From NCBI GenBank assembly GCA_002496805.1, contig DALO01000002.1:62001-126000 (forward strand): a DNA stretch of 64,000 nucleotides, read 5' to 3'. Both the position numbers and the translations under genes were made by a program. This document shows, one piece after another, positions 21,499-30,788 of this stretch. Position 1 is the first letter of the stretch. The number at the start of each line of letters is the position of its first letter. The notes under the pieces were generated by a model, which ran no database searches, was not told the DNA's origin, and saw only the letters and a list, made by a program, of their open reading frames with translations. The stretch is from Methanobacterium sp. UBA353. GTDB taxonomy: Archaea > Methanobacteriota > Methanobacteria > Methanobacteriales > Methanobacteriaceae.

Positions 21499-22368
21499 TT
21501 GCAAGTAGGTACTAGAGGAAGCAGTTTGGCAATGGTTCAAACCAAAAACATAATCACTTCTTTAAAAGATATAACAAATGAAGAAATAGGTATAAAAATT
21601 ATAAAAACTACAGGGGATAAGATAAAAGACTCTCAACTATACGATATGGATGTAAAGGGGATATTCACCAAAGAACTAGATAAGGCAGTGTTGGAAGAAG
21701 AAGTGGATTTTGCGGTGCACAGTTTAAAAGATTTGCCCAGTGAATTAACAGAAGATCTGGAAATTATGGCTGTTCCTCTCCGTGAATCACCTAATGAAGC
21801 ATTAATATCGACATATACATGGGATAACTTGCCTGAAGGGGCAACTCTTGGAACAAGCAGCGTCAGAAGAGAAGCTTTTTGCAGATATCATCATAAAGAT
21901 GTGGATATAAGGCCCATTAGGGGGAACATAGACACTAGAATAAAAAAAGTGGTGTCTGGGGAATACCATGCTACTTTAATGGCAGAAGCAGGTATTAAAC
22001 GATTAGGACTCATTAAACATATCAAAGAAAGATTTTCATTGGATTACATGACTCCTGCAGCCGGTCAAGGAGCATTAGCAGTGGTTGCACGTAAAGACAC
22101 TAAAAAAAAGAAGTTATTAGGGTCCTTAACCCACATGGCATCTTATCAGGAAGTTATGGCTGAAAAAAAAGTTCTCTCAGAGTTGGGAGTGGGCTGTCAA
22201 TGGCCCCTGGGTGTATGTGCAAGGACAAATGGTAATGAATTGGAACTTCAATCAATTTTACTAACTAAAAAGGGTGAACTAATCTCTAAACATAAAATTA
22301 AAGGTTCAATCAGTCAGGCTGAAAACATTGGTCTAGAGGTTGCCCAACGCATTATGGAGGATTGCTAG
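21499..22368 (+). CDS. hemC: Porphobilinogen deaminase (hydroxymethylbilane synthase)
   Basis: 289 residues. It polymerises four porphobilinogens to hydroxymethylbilane, the common precursor of sirohaem, F430 and cobamides. Motifs: VGTRGSSLAMVQT at the N-terminus, FAVHSLKDLPSEL, the RRIxAQ-like segment GTSSVRREAF with RPIRGNIDTR, and the cofactor-attachment cysteine in LGVGCQWPLGV. The start is a TTG: the two ATGs just upstream are out of frame and a GGAGATGA ribosome-binding site (21487-21494) sits at the right distance from TTG. Its TAG overlaps the GTG of the next gene by one base. Confidence 0.95.
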   Translation: MQVGTRGSSLAMVQTKNIITSLKDITNEEIGIKIIKTTGDKIKDSQLYDMDVKGIFTKELDKAVLEEEVDFAVHSLKDLPSELTEDLEIMAVPLRESPNEALISTYTWDNLPEGATLGTSSVRREAFCRYHHKDVDIRPIRGNIDTRIKKVVSGEYHATLMAEAGIKRLGLIKHIKERFSLDYMTPAAGQGALAVVARKDTKKKKLLGSLTHMASYQEVMAEKKVLSELGVGCQWPLGVCARTNGNELELQSILLTKKGELISKHKIKGSISQAENIGLEVAQRIMEDC

Positions 22369-23321
22369 TGAATAAGGTAAATGTGGGTGTTGTTGGGGTA
22401 GGGGCCATGGGCCACAACCATGTTCGAGTTTACACTAGACTAAAAAATGCCAATCTCTTGGCAGTGTCTGATCTCATGAAAGGCACCCTTGCAGAAGTTT
22501 CAAAGAAATATAACACTGTAGGATTTGTTGATTATGACAATGTTCTTAAAATGCCAGAAATAGACGCAGTAAGTGTCTGTGTCCCAACCACCTACCATTA
22601 TGAAGTGGTCATGAGTGCCATAGAACAGGGAAAACACGTACTGGTGGAAAAACCCATTGCTTTCACCTTGAAAGAAGCTAAAGATATGGTTCGGGCTGCC
22701 AGAAAAGAAGGAGTGAAGCTGGCAACTGGGCATGTGGAACGATTCAACCCAGCAGTTTTAGAGGCTAAAAAACTTTTAAGAGATAAATTAATTGGAGAAG
22801 TAGTTTCTGTATCTGCTAAACGAGTTGGACCATTCCCACCACGTATTAAAGATGTTGGAGTTACAATAGATCTTGCCATACATGAAGTGGATGTGATGGC
22901 ATACTTAATGGACAGTCCCGTTTCCAAGGTATATGCCCATGTTGGCAGCAGGCTTCAGAAATGTGAATACGAAGACCATGCTGAGATAATGATGGAATTC
23001 TACAACAACGCCATTGGCATGTTAGAGGTTAACTGGCTCACACCATACAAGAAAAGACAACTGGAAGTTACAGGAACCGATGGAATCATCTCCCTGGATT
23101 ATATTGACCAGAATGTGGAAGTTTTTGGGAAAAATGCCAGAAAAGTAAGAGTACCTCACCACGAACCACTTATGGAAGAATTAGATTCATTCTTAGGTGC
23201 CATTATAATGGATGAAAAACCCAAAATAACTGGTGAAGATGGGATACATGCTTTGAAAACTGTTCTTGCAGCTATGAAATCCGCTAAAGAGAAAATCCCA
23301 ATATCCATCGAAATTGATTGA
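22368..23321 (+). CDS. Gfo/Idh/MocA family NAD(P)-dependent oxidoreductase
   Basis: About 317 residues. The N-terminal Rossmann domain has VGVVGVGAMGHNHVRVY, and EKPIAFTLKEA carries the conserved catalytic Lys of this sugar dehydrogenase family; the C-terminal domain has KRVGPFPPRIKDVG and DLAIHEVDVM with the conserved His. Start taken at GTG 22368, which overlaps the hemC stop and follows a GGAGG site; a TTG six bases upstream is less likely. Relatives oxidise UDP-sugars (for example at C3 of UDP-GlcNAc) or myo-inositol; UDP-GlcNAc 3-dehydrogenase is one candidate because cell-surface amino sugars are common in this order, but the substrate is not shown by the sequence. Confidence 0.88.
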   Translation: MNKVNVGVVGVGAMGHNHVRVYTRLKNANLLAVSDLMKGTLAEVSKKYNTVGFVDYDNVLKMPEIDAVSVCVPTTYHYEVVMSAIEQGKHVLVEKPIAFTLKEAKDMVRAARKEGVKLATGHVERFNPAVLEAKKLLRDKLIGEVVSVSAKRVGPFPPRIKDVGVTIDLAIHEVDVMAYLMDSPVSKVYAHVGSRLQKCEYEDHAEIMMEFYNNAIGMLEVNWLTPYKKRQLEVTGTDGIISLDYIDQNVEVFGKNARKVRVPHHEPLMEELDSFLGAIIMDEKPKITGEDGIHALKTVLAAMKSAKEKIPISIEID

Positions 23322-23395
23322 TATTCTGTTTGTTAAATCATATTTGGATTAAAATTAGCATTTATGATGATTTTTAGAAAATTTGGAGGGGTATA

Positions 23396-23995
23396 ATGAA
23401 CCAAAAACTGATTAAAAAGGCTTTTGAACTTAGGAACAGAGGATTTACTACAGGCGAAATAGCTGACGAGCTCAACGTTTCTAAAGACACTGCCCGATGG
23501 CTTATACTCCAAAGAACAGATAAAACCAAGGAAAAATCAGAGGAAAAAGCACCTCTAGATTTTGCAATTAATTGGAATAGTTTGGGTGGAAGTTCAACCA
23601 GAATGTCTTATGTTTCAGCTGCCATGGCAGATATGGCTCTTCAACATGGTGATGTAGAAGTAGTAGTGGGAATTACAGTTAGTGGAATACCTTTTGCCAC
23701 CATGATGGCAGAGATATTGGATGCAGATATGGCAGTGTTTCACCCCATCAAACATCGCAAAGGGAAAGATGCAAAAGGAGCAGTAAGTAGTAATTTTGCC
23801 CCTGTAGAGGGCAAAAAATTGATAATAGTGGATGATGTCATTACCAGTGGAGGTACCATTGGAGAGGCCATAAAGGTATTCAAAAGTTTGGGAGCAGAAC
23901 CACTAGCTGCAGTTGTTCTCATCGACAAGAAAGGATTACTCAAAGTAGAAAAAGTGCCAGTAGAATCGCTAATACGAGTTAGTAGGTTGGGATAA
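23396..23995 (+). CDS. gfcR: GfcR-like regulator (HTH plus orotate-phosphoribosyltransferase-like domain)
   Basis: 199 residues. An N-terminal helix-turn-helix ([20 protein letters not shown] followed by VSKDTARWL) precedes a type I phosphoribosyltransferase domain with the PRPP loop [17 protein letters not shown] near residue 145. This is the archaeal PyrE-like family in which a haloarchaeal member, GfcR, regulates glycolytic genes; it is not thought to be the true orotate enzyme. The PRPP site suggests sensing of a phosphorylated sugar or nucleotide, which is inference. A TTGGAGGGGT ribosome-binding site precedes the ATG. It converges on aRF1. Confidence 0.85.
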   Translation: MNQKLIKKAFELRNRGFTTGEIADELNVSKDTARWLILQRTDKTKEKSEEKAPLDFAINWNSLGGSSTRMSYVSAAMADMALQHGDVEVVVGITVSGIPFATMMAEILDADMAVFHPIKHRKGKDAKGAVSSNFAPVEGKKLIIVDDVITSGGTIGEAIKVFKSLGAEPLAAVVLIDKKGLLKVEKVPVESLIRVSRLG

Positions 23996-24001
23996 CTATT
24001 A

Positions 24002-24068
24002 ACTATATTTTTTTAAATTATTTGCAAGTAACCAAAAAATTATTTTTTATTTTTGCTTTTTTTAATTA
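24002..24068. terminator. Oligo-T/oligo-A convergent terminator region
   Basis: Between the convergent GfcR-like and aRF1 genes the + strand carries T runs at about 24008-24014, 24045-24050 and 24058-24063 and an A run near 24035-24041. Archaeal transcription ends at such U-rich stretches, so this short spacer probably terminates both transcripts. Confidence 0.45.
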
Positions 24069-24082
24069 ATCACAGACTAAAA

Positions 24083-25312
24083 TCATATCCTGTACCGCAA
24101 TATTGCTCCTATACCACCAAATGCTCGTAAAAGTTGTATTCCTTCTTCTGTTTCTGTGGATATGATTTCGACTTTGGAACCAACTTCTTCAGCAATTTTC
24201 ACAAGATCATCAATCACATCTTGTGATGTAGAATGTTTCATGGTTTCACCACAATTATCGCAGATTTTATCTTCAACATCAGCCCCATTTTTAATGGTTT
24301 TTTCCACAACAAATCCACAAGAAGGACATTCGTAGGTTTGTCGTTTGGATTTGATATCTTCTGAGAGTAACAAAACTTCTACTGCTCCATTTATTAAGTT
24401 TTGTCTGACTTCAGCTTCACCATAAGATGCCAAACCATTTTCATCAACCAACTCAGTTAGGAAGCGTTGAACCAGCTTTTTTTCCTTCATAATGTCAATT
24501 TCGGTTAACACATCCATGGATTTGTCTATAACTTCCCTTATTCCAAAATCACCGGTATAAGAGGTATCAACAGTTGTGATTATTTTTTGTTTGATTTCGT
24601 GGTGAAGATAATCTCCATTTAGGAAATCTTCTTTAGTATGACCAGGACCTCCAACTATGACTCCTTTCAAATCTTCAATATCTAAAAAAGCTTCGTTCAT
24701 ATGTTCGCCAATTCTTTTTTGGAATTCATGAGCTGCTAATTCTATCAATCGGTCAAAACGCCTTTGTGACTGTCCACCAGCTTTATGTTTTCCTGGAACA
24801 CCGCTGGTCAATGTTTTCACTATGTTTACCCTTTTACCTCTCATGATGGCTATTGTGGCCTCTTTACGGTCTATTACTGCTAATCCGTATATTTCTTTAT
24901 CTTCAATGATTTCTTCAAGTGGCTCCAGAAAGAACTGGGAATCACAGTGGTATGTGTAGGTTTGAACAGGTTCAGGAGGTTCAAAGACATAAGTTTCCAT
25001 TTTTTCCGTGCCAGGACCGCCTTTAGGAATCATCCCCACAAATAGAACCAGACCCCTTTCAGGGGGGCGGGGGAAAAGTTTCATACGTTGCATTATAACT
25101 TCAATAGCAGACTGCACATTCTTTTTGGTTTGTTTACTCTTGATATTAGCGCTTTGACTTAGTTCTTCCCTCATGTGCTTTACTACATCACTGATTTGCT
25201 TATCTGGGGGTATATAAACTGATACTAACTCAGTACCTCTCCCTTTTTTTTCAGAAAGTTCTTTAAGGGTTCTTTTTACCTCGTAAAGTTCGGTTGATGA
25301 TGGTTCTGACAT
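24083..25312 (-). CDS. prf1: Peptide chain release factor aRF1
   Basis: 409 residues. aRF1 reads all three stop codons and releases the finished protein. The stop-recognition motif NIKS is at residues 56-59 and the peptidyl-transferase-entering GGQ is at 179-181 (in [14 protein letters not shown]). Four cysteines in YECPSCGF and DKICDNCGE near residues 325-350 form a zinc-ribbon-like mini-domain found in archaeal homologues. The C-terminal domain ends in [15 protein letters not shown]. Length is standard. A long AT-rich region lies upstream. It is relevant to the in-frame TAG in the UPF0282 gene, because a normal aRF1 should terminate there. Confidence 0.96.
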   Translation of the reverse strand: MSEPSSTELYEVKRTLKELSEKKGRGTELVSVYIPPDKQISDVVKHMREELSQSANIKSKQTKKNVQSAIEVIMQRMKLFPRPPERGLVLFVGMIPKGGPGTEKMETYVFEPPEPVQTYTYHCDSQFFLEPLEEIIEDKEIYGLAVIDRKEATIAIMRGKRVNIVKTLTSGVPGKHKAGGQSQRRFDRLIELAAHEFQKRIGEHMNEAFLDIEDLKGVIVGGPGHTKEDFLNGDYLHHEIKQKIITTVDTSYTGDFGIREVIDKSMDVLTEIDIMKEKKLVQRFLTELVDENGLASYGEAEVRQNLINGAVEVLLLSEDIKSKRQTYECPSCGFVVEKTIKNGADVEDKICDNCGETMKHSTSQDVIDDLVKIAEEVGSKVEIISTETEEGIQLLRAFGGIGAILRYRI

Positions 25313-25768
25313 AATTATATAGCTCCTAATTCGAAAATGTTATAAAAATTATATTGAAATGTTAGAGGACTCTGTTAATTATCCCAATAGTTAATTTCAC
25401 TTAATCCCGATTTTTTTTTAGTTAACCATTTGAATAAGCATTTTTTTAAATAAATAATAATATAATTAAGTTATTGATATTGTGTTTAAACTTTATATGA
25501 ATCTATTTATATTATCTTTTGTACTTCTAACTAGCTGGATAGTTTAGGATATACATATTTTTCCTAAAGAGTATGGTATTCTAGAAGATTGTCTCTATTA
25601 TCAATTAATATAGTTTTCTTTACTCTCATTATATCACGAACTCGCTGTGGCCGCCAAATAAGGGTGAAATGACTGTGTCATATGATTTTTTGAAATGATA
25701 ATACTTCTATGAAATAAAATTTATATTTATCTTTTTATCATAACATCAACAATGTTTAGGGAGGACTA
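25313..25768. other. AT-rich divergent intergenic region with one GC-richer patch
   Basis: About 455 bp between divergent aRF1 and the acyltransferase operon. Most is AT-rich with no usable ORF. One stretch near 25637-25672 (gaactcgctgtggccgccaa and onward) is distinctly richer in G and C than its surroundings but I cannot fold it into a tRNA and no ORF covers it. Promoter elements for the + strand operon occupy the last 55 bp. Confidence 0.5.
25716..25764 (+). promoter_or_regulatory. TATA box and ribosome-binding site of the acyltransferase operon
   Basis: An archaeal TATA-like element aaaatttatatttat at 25716-25730 is followed about 25 bp later by the probable transcription start near 25752-25756. 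AGGGAGG at 25758-25764 is a strong ribosome-binding site four bases before the ATG at 25769, implying a very short leader. Confidence 0.5.
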
Positions 25769-26758
25769 ATGTCTGTTGAAAATAAAAATAAAGAAGTTTT
25801 TCAAGATTCTGTGAATAAAGATCAAGTTAATCTCAAATCACATTATCCTAAGAAAAAAAGATGGGGAGATAGAAAGGATGGTTGGATTTTAAAGAACTTA
25901 AACCCATTTTCCAATCTTGTCCCTCATTTAATGACTTCAAGAAACTCTTCGGCAATATATTTTAAAGATAAGATTGATGTAACTGATTTTGTTTGCTATG
26001 TTCAAAATAAAAATAAAGAGTTATCTATAAATCCAGTTAAAACTCTTGAGGGGTCTGTTGAAAAAATCACATATTTCAATGTTTTTTTAGCTGCTTTGAT
26101 CCGGCTTTTTACAGTTAAACCTCATTTAAATCGGTTTATTTCTGGAAGAAAATTTTATCAGAGAAAGAAAATTGAGGTTGCTTTTGTAGCAAAAAAGGAA
26201 TTTACAGAAGAAGGTGAAGAAACTATAATCAAAAAATCTTTCCAAAGAGATGAAACTCTATGGTCAATTGTTTCAATATTAAATAAAGGAATCAAAGTTG
26301 TCAAAACTGAAAAAACGGATGATGCTGCGGATATATTAAATTTTTTTGCTAAACTTCCTAAAACAGTAGTTCATATGGCCATATCTTTATTAAATTTCCT
26401 AAATTACATTGGCAAATATCCTAAATTTATTTATAAGGACGATCCTATGCATGCCAGTGTGTTTGTCGCAAATTTAGGTAGTATTGGCCTTAAAAATGTT
26501 CCATATCATCATTTATATGATCGGGGAACAACTTCTGTTTTTGTTTGTCTGGGAGAAATTCACAAAGAGAGAATCTACCAAGAAAAAACTGGAGGATTCG
26601 TTGAAAGATATTATGTTGAGATTTCTACCACCATTGATGAACGTATTAGTGATGGATTTTATTATATCAGAGCTATGAATACATTTAAGGAAATTTTAAA
26701 TAACCCTAAACTACTAGAAAAAAAATTGGAACACATCCCTATTGATAACTCAATATAA
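25769..26758 (+). CDS. E2-like (CAT-fold) acyltransferase with altered catalytic motif
   Basis: 329 residues resembling the catalytic domain of 2-oxoacid dehydrogenase E2 / chloramphenicol acetyltransferase, with no lipoyl domain. NPFSNLVPHLMTSRNSSAIY and KIDVTDFVCYVQNKNKELS match the N-terminal substrate-binding part, and SVFVANLGSIGLKNVPYHH matches the E2 core. The catalytic motif, normally His-x-x-x-Asp-Gly, reads E291-R-I-S-D295-G296, so the general-base His is replaced by Glu while Asp-Gly is kept. It sits 15 bp before an acyl-CoA synthetase gene and must be co-transcribed. No E1, E3 or lipoylation gene is near, so a dehydrogenase complex role is unlikely; I infer acyl transfer from the partner's acyl-CoA, or a non-catalytic role. 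Confidence 0.75.
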   Translation: MSVENKNKEVFQDSVNKDQVNLKSHYPKKKRWGDRKDGWILKNLNPFSNLVPHLMTSRNSSAIYFKDKIDVTDFVCYVQNKNKELSINPVKTLEGSVEKITYFNVFLAALIRLFTVKPHLNRFISGRKFYQRKKIEVAFVAKKEFTEEGEETIIKKSFQRDETLWSIVSILNKGIKVVKTEKTDDAADILNFFAKLPKTVVHMAISLLNFLNYIGKYPKFIYKDDPMHASVFVANLGSIGLKNVPYHHLYDRGTTSVFVCLGEIHKERIYQEKTGGFVERYYVEISTTIDERISDGFYYIRAMNTFKEILNNPKLLEKKLEHIPIDNSI

Positions 26759-26773
26759 TAAGGTTGTTTTATT

Positions 26774-28531
26774 ATGAAGATTTCACCTTTGATAATAGAG
26801 GCACCAGATAAATTAAACTATAACCGGCCTTGGCTTAAGTCTTACAATAAAAATACACCGGCTAATCTTGTTTATCCTGCTAAAACTATTTATGAAATGT
26901 TAGCAGATTCTGCAAGAGAAAGTGCAAATACTGTTGCATTGGAGTTTATGGGAACAAAAACAAAGTTTAAAAAACTAATCTTCCAAGTAGATAATTGTGC
27001 TAAAGCATTATTAGAGATTGGAGTGACTAAAAACGATGCAGTCACGATATGTATGCCCAACACTCCTCATGCAGTTATCATGTTTTATGCTGTTAATAAG
27101 ATAGGTGCCATTGCTAACATGATTCATCCTTTATCTGCGCCCAAGGAAATTGAGTTTTATCTGAAACATGTGGATAGTAAATTTATTTTAATTGGTGATT
27201 TTTCATTTATTAATTTAAAGAAGGTTCAAAAACATCTTAAAATTAAAAAGGTAATAGTAGCCAAAATCAGCGACTTTTTAGGTAAAAGGATGACTATGGG
27301 TTTTTGGGCTTTTGAAGGCCGTAAAATTCCAAAAATTAAATATAAAGAAAATGAATTACTTATTCCGTGGAAAAAATTCATTAAACTTGGTATTAATTCT
27401 AATAAAGTGATTAAAAGTAAAATGAGACCTGGTGATGGTGCAGTAGTTTTATATACTGGCGGAACAACTGGAATCCAAAAAGGAGTATTATTATCTAACG
27501 ATAACTTCAATGCCCTCGTTGTACAATGTTTAGCTCATTTAAATGATGAGCGCTTAGGAGAAATTAAAAAAGATAAAATAATGTGCATTCTTCCAGTGTT
27601 TCATGGATTCGGGCTCACGGTTTGTGTTCATCTTCCCATGTGTGTAGGGGCTTGTGCTATTTTAGTCCCAAAATTTAATTCAACTATTTTTGCCGACCAG
27701 TTTGCAAAACACAAACCACAGTACATTGCAGGAGTTCCAACATTATATGAAGCATTGCTCAGAAGTAAAAAAATGAAAAAATCTAATTTTAAAAGTCTAA
27801 AAGGTGTTTTCGCAGGTGGAGATTCAGTCCCTATTGAATTAAAAAAGCAATTCAATGAATTTATCCTCAAAAGAGGTAGTATTGTCACCATGCAGGAAGG
27901 ATATGGTTTAACTGAAACCGTTACTGTCAGTTGTTTAATACCTAATACCAATGATAAATTGGACAGTATGGGTATTCCACTACCAGATATGTTATACAAG
28001 ATCGTTAAGGTAGGTACTACCGAAGATCTGCCTCCGGGTGAAGACGGAGAAATCTGCATCAGCGGCCCTACAGTAATGTTGGAGTATTATAATAATCCTA
28101 AAGAAACGGATAAAGTGTTAAAATTGCATCCTGATGGTTTTAAATGGTGTCATACTGGTGATTTAGGTTACATGGATGAAGATGGATTTTTTTATTTCAA
28201 ATCCCGTATTAAACGTATGATTAAAAGTTCTGGTTATTCCGTTTTTCCCAATCAAATCGAAGAGGTCATAAATAAACATGAAGCAGTCTCATTATCTTGT
28301 GTGATTGGTGTTCATGACAAATATCAAATAGAGAAAATTAAAGCATTTATAACATTAAAAGAGGGATACACAGATTCATATAGGATTAAAAATGAAATAA
28401 TGGATTTGTGTAATGAATATTTAGCTAAATGGAGTGTTCCTAGGGAAATAGAGATTAGGAAGGAATTACCCACAACTCTCATAGGCAAAGTTGATTGGTT
28501 GAAACTAAAGCAAGAGTATGCCAAAGCATAA
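26774..28531 (+). CDS. Acyl-CoA synthetase / acyl-adenylate-forming ligase
   Basis: 585 residues of the ANL superfamily. The ATP-phosphate loop is YTGGTTGIQKG (residues 227-237), the aromatic-acid/adenine segment is QEGYGLTETVTVSC, the hinge region has CHTGDLGYMDEDGFFYFKSR, and the C-terminal catalytic lysine is Lys572 in LIGKVDW. It therefore activates a carboxylic acid as the AMP ester and probably transfers it to CoA. Long- or medium-chain fatty acid ligases are the closest style. Archaeal membrane lipids lack fatty acids, so the natural substrate is open: exogenous fatty acids, an isoprenoid acid or a specialised acid are possible. Linked to the E2-like acyltransferase as a two-gene operon. 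Confidence 0.85.
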   Translation: MKISPLIIEAPDKLNYNRPWLKSYNKNTPANLVYPAKTIYEMLADSARESANTVALEFMGTKTKFKKLIFQVDNCAKALLEIGVTKNDAVTICMPNTPHAVIMFYAVNKIGAIANMIHPLSAPKEIEFYLKHVDSKFILIGDFSFINLKKVQKHLKIKKVIVAKISDFLGKRMTMGFWAFEGRKIPKIKYKENELLIPWKKFIKLGINSNKVIKSKMRPGDGAVVLYTGGTTGIQKGVLLSNDNFNALVVQCLAHLNDERLGEIKKDKIMCILPVFHGFGLTVCVHLPMCVGACAILVPKFNSTIFADQFAKHKPQYIAGVPTLYEALLRSKKMKKSNFKSLKGVFAGGDSVPIELKKQFNEFILKRGSIVTMQEGYGLTETVTVSCLIPNTNDKLDSMGIPLPDMLYKIVKVGTTEDLPPGEDGEICISGPTVMLEYYNNPKETDKVLKLHPDGFKWCHTGDLGYMDEDGFFYFKSRIKRMIKSSGYSVFPNQIEEVINKHEAVSLSCVIGVHDKYQIEKIKAFITLKEGYTDSYRIKNEIMDLCNEYLAKWSVPREIEIRKELPTTLIGKVDWLKLKQEYAKA

Positions 28532-28914
28532 TCTTTTTTGCACTGTAGATTAATGTATTGTTTTGGGAACTAGAAATTTAAAAAAAATAAACCTTCCTTA
28601 ATATCAAACCATTTTTTGGTAGTTTTTATTGGACATTATTATCAGTTGGGATAATCTAAATTGTATGGTTTCAATTTTTACTACATATTAAGAGTTTTTT
28701 GGTTTTTTATAGAGATATCTTTTTTTTAAAAGTAGTTGTAAATACTTCCTTTTGCAATTTACATGTCTACAATCCTTTCATTACATTTTATTTATTATAT
28801 TATTAAAATTAGTGATATCATGTATTTGATTCTAAAGAAGTAGAATATAAAACAGTATGATTATTTTTTTAAAATTATATATCATATTAGACTAGAAATT
28901 AATTTGGTGATGAG
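28532..28914. other. AT-rich intergenic region with pyrH promoter
   Basis: About 380 bp with stops in all frames and several T runs after the ligase stop codon that could terminate transcription (for example near 28720-28729). A TATA-like sequence aaattatata at 28873-28882 and GGTGAT at 28907-28912 serve the UMP kinase start at 28915. Nothing else is visible. Confidence 0.5.
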
Positions 28915-29595
28915 ATGCGAATAGTGATCACAATTGGTGGATCCATAATAATAAAAGACCATAATTACAAAAAATTTCAAGATTATGCTACGGTTTTGAG
29001 GGATATGGCCACAGAACACCAAGTCATGGTGGTTGTGGGAGGAGGTAGAACTGCCAGGGACTACATTGGAGTAGCCAGAGATCTGGAAGCTTCAGAAGCC
29101 ATTTGTGATGATATTGGTATTGAAGTAACACGACTTAACGCACGTCTGCTCATAACAGCTTTAGGTGAAGATGCTTATCCCAGGGTACCTCACAATTTCA
29201 GTCAAGCCCTTGAGTTTTCTTTATCAGGCAAAATAGTGATTATGGGTGGAACAGAGCCAGCACATAGTACTGATGCTGTGGGAAGTATTCTTGCTGAATT
29301 TATCGGTGCTGATTTGCTTTTAAATGCCACATCAGTAGATGGATTATTTGATAAAGATCCAAATAAATATCCAGAAGCTCAAATGATAGAAGAAATTACT
29401 CCAAAATATATGATGGAGATGTTGGCGGATAAGCAGATGAAGGCCGGTACCTATGAGTTTTTGGACAAAACTGCTATACAAATCATAGGTCGTTCCAAGA
29501 TAAGAACAGTTATTTTAAATGGTGAAAATCCAGAAAACTTAAAAAAAGCTATAAATGATAAAATTGGTACTCTAATTATTCCTAATCCAGGATAA
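28915..29595 (+). CDS. pyrH: UMP kinase (archaeal PyrH)
   Basis: 226 residues, phosphorylates UMP to UDP. It is an amino-acid-kinase-fold enzyme of the archaeal UMP kinase subfamily: [15 protein letters not shown] at the start, [19 protein letters not shown], the conserved [18 protein letters not shown], and the uridylate/ATP segments [19 protein letters not shown] and [23 protein letters not shown] upstream sets the ATG start. A small zinc-ribbon protein gene follows 76 bp downstream on the same strand. Confidence 0.93.
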   Translation: MRIVITIGGSIIIKDHNYKKFQDYATVLRDMATEHQVMVVVGGGRTARDYIGVARDLEASEAICDDIGIEVTRLNARLLITALGEDAYPRVPHNFSQALEFSLSGKIVIMGGTEPAHSTDAVGSILAEFIGADLLLNATSVDGLFDKDPNKYPEAQMIEEITPKYMMEMLADKQMKAGTYEFLDKTAIQIIGRSKIRTVILNGENPENLKKAINDKIGTLIIPNPG

Positions 29596-29671
29596 ATAAT
29601 AATTTTAGATTGTTTTATAAAAATTCAAACAAACATAAATTCTAATTAAAATAAAAAAAGAGGCAATATTC

Positions 29672-29872
29672 ATGATTGAACAGCACAAACACTGTCCCAT
29701 GTGTGGGACACCAATACCCATGAGTGAGAAGTTTTGTTCTCCTAACTGTGAAGAAATAGCCCGTGCAAACCAACAAAAAGTTCAGAAAACCCGAAAAATG
29801 TTATACATACTATTTGCAGTTTTCGTTCTTGTCTGGATCTTTTTCATGTTAAAGGGCAAAATTGGATTATAA
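29672..29872 (+). CDS. DUF2116-type zinc-ribbon membrane protein
   Basis: 66 residues. The N-terminal half has paired metal-ligand motifs [20 protein letters not shown] (four Cys in C-x2-C...C-x3-C) typical of the DUF2116 zinc-ribbon family, then a charged linker (QQKVQKTRK) and one C-terminal transmembrane helix ([17 protein letters not shown]). The zinc ribbon would face the cytoplasm. Such proteins are common in methanogens and unstudied. It follows pyrH and may share its transcript. T-rich sequence after the stop fits a terminator shared with the convergent DUF308 gene. Confidence 0.8.
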   Translation: MIEQHKHCPMCGTPIPMSEKFCSPNCEEIARANQQKVQKTRKMLYILFAVFVLVWIFFMLKGKIGL

Positions 29873-29884
29873 AACTTTAAAACC

Positions 29885-29998
29885 CATTTTTTTTAAACTA
29901 AATACATTTTTTTAAATAATAAGATTAAGTACTCTGTAACAGGCATATTCATCCTAAAATGTTTATTATTTTTTCTTTTTTTTAATTTTTCTTTTAAT
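29885..29998. terminator. T-rich convergent terminator region
   Basis: The spacer between the convergent DUF2116 and DUF308 genes contains T runs at about 29887-29894, 29907-29913 and 29969-29998 on the + strand and A runs readable on the other, matching archaeal oligo-T termination. No hairpin is obvious. Confidence 0.45.
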
Positions 29999-29999
29999 T

Positions 30000-30476
30000 T
30001 CATTCACGAATATTTAGTATTCCAATTATTAGCAACCCTACTCCTATTATAAATCCTAAAATTTTGGGATCAATATTGTAATAACCAATAATAACAAAGA
30101 GAAATCCAAAAACCAGACAGAATATTCCGGTATATGATTTATATTTTTGTTTTTCTCCAACAAATAGTGCTATGAACCCATTTACAATGAGTAATCCTCC
30201 GGTAAGTATATATGCCCAAAAACCCAGGTTTACTATCCAAGATGCGTTGATTAGGAATGTTAAACCCATAATAATTCCTGTTAACCCTACTAATAATGGG
30301 AATAACCATAGATCATTGGAAGTTCGTTCACTGAAACCTAAAATTGCTAACCAAACTCCCATTCCCAATATTAAAACTCCCGACATCAGACCTATAGTGG
30401 CCAACCCTACTACAGGGGCGGCAATCATAACAACAGCCATAACTATTGCAATAACGCCCACAATTGTGTTTTTCAT
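30000..30476 (-). CDS. DUF308 / HdeD-like membrane protein
   Basis: 158 residues forming six hydrophobic helices in three pairs, e.g. VGVIAIVMAVVMIAAPVVG, then LISGVLILGM-type segments and GFIIGVGLLIIGILNI at the end. This repeated two-helix unit with a short polar loop is the DUF308 pattern of the acid-resistance protein HdeD family. A second member is encoded at 34316. Function in archaea is unknown; membrane stress roles are guessed from bacteria. It is divergent from the YbjQ-type gene. Confidence 0.75.
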   Translation of the reverse strand: MKNTIVGVIAIVMAVVMIAAPVVGLATIGLMSGVLILGMGVWLAILGFSERTSNDLWLFPLLVGLTGIIMGLTFLINASWIVNLGFWAYILTGGLLIVNGFIALFVGEKQKYKSYTGIFCLVFGFLFVIIGYYNIDPKILGFIIGVGLLIIGILNIRE

Positions 30477-30788
30477 TCGTAAAACTCCTAAAATGATTTT
30501 TTTGTTAAAAATTTATTTCGAGCCATATCTGTTGAACTCTATTAGATTCAGATTAAATTTATTTAAATAAAGTTTGACGAATCTGTCTGATGTTACCCTC
30601 TTTCAGATGGAATTTAATGATATAGCTATATCTATTGTTTTGTTTTTTGATTATAATAACTTTGGTCTTTTAATAATGATTTTATGAGTAAAATAGTGTC
30701 AGACCACTTAGCTCAAATACTATAAAAGATAAAATAAATATTTATATTAATAGATAAATCAGCGATAAACTAGTTTGGAGGTCATGTG
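30477..30788. promoter_or_regulatory. Divergent promoter region of DUF308 and YbjQ-type genes
   Basis: About 310 bp without a gene. For the + strand gene a TATA-like tttatattaa lies at 30741-30750 and GGAGGT at 30777-30782 is the ribosome-binding site seven bases before the ATG at 30789; the upstream GTG at 30786 is too close to it. No operator-like palindrome is obvious. Confidence 0.5.

Noticed and set aside
25637..25672. GC-rich patch as a tRNA or C/D box RNA
   Set aside because: No cloverleaf arms, T-loop or paired C and D boxes can be drawn, so only an unexplained patch is reported.
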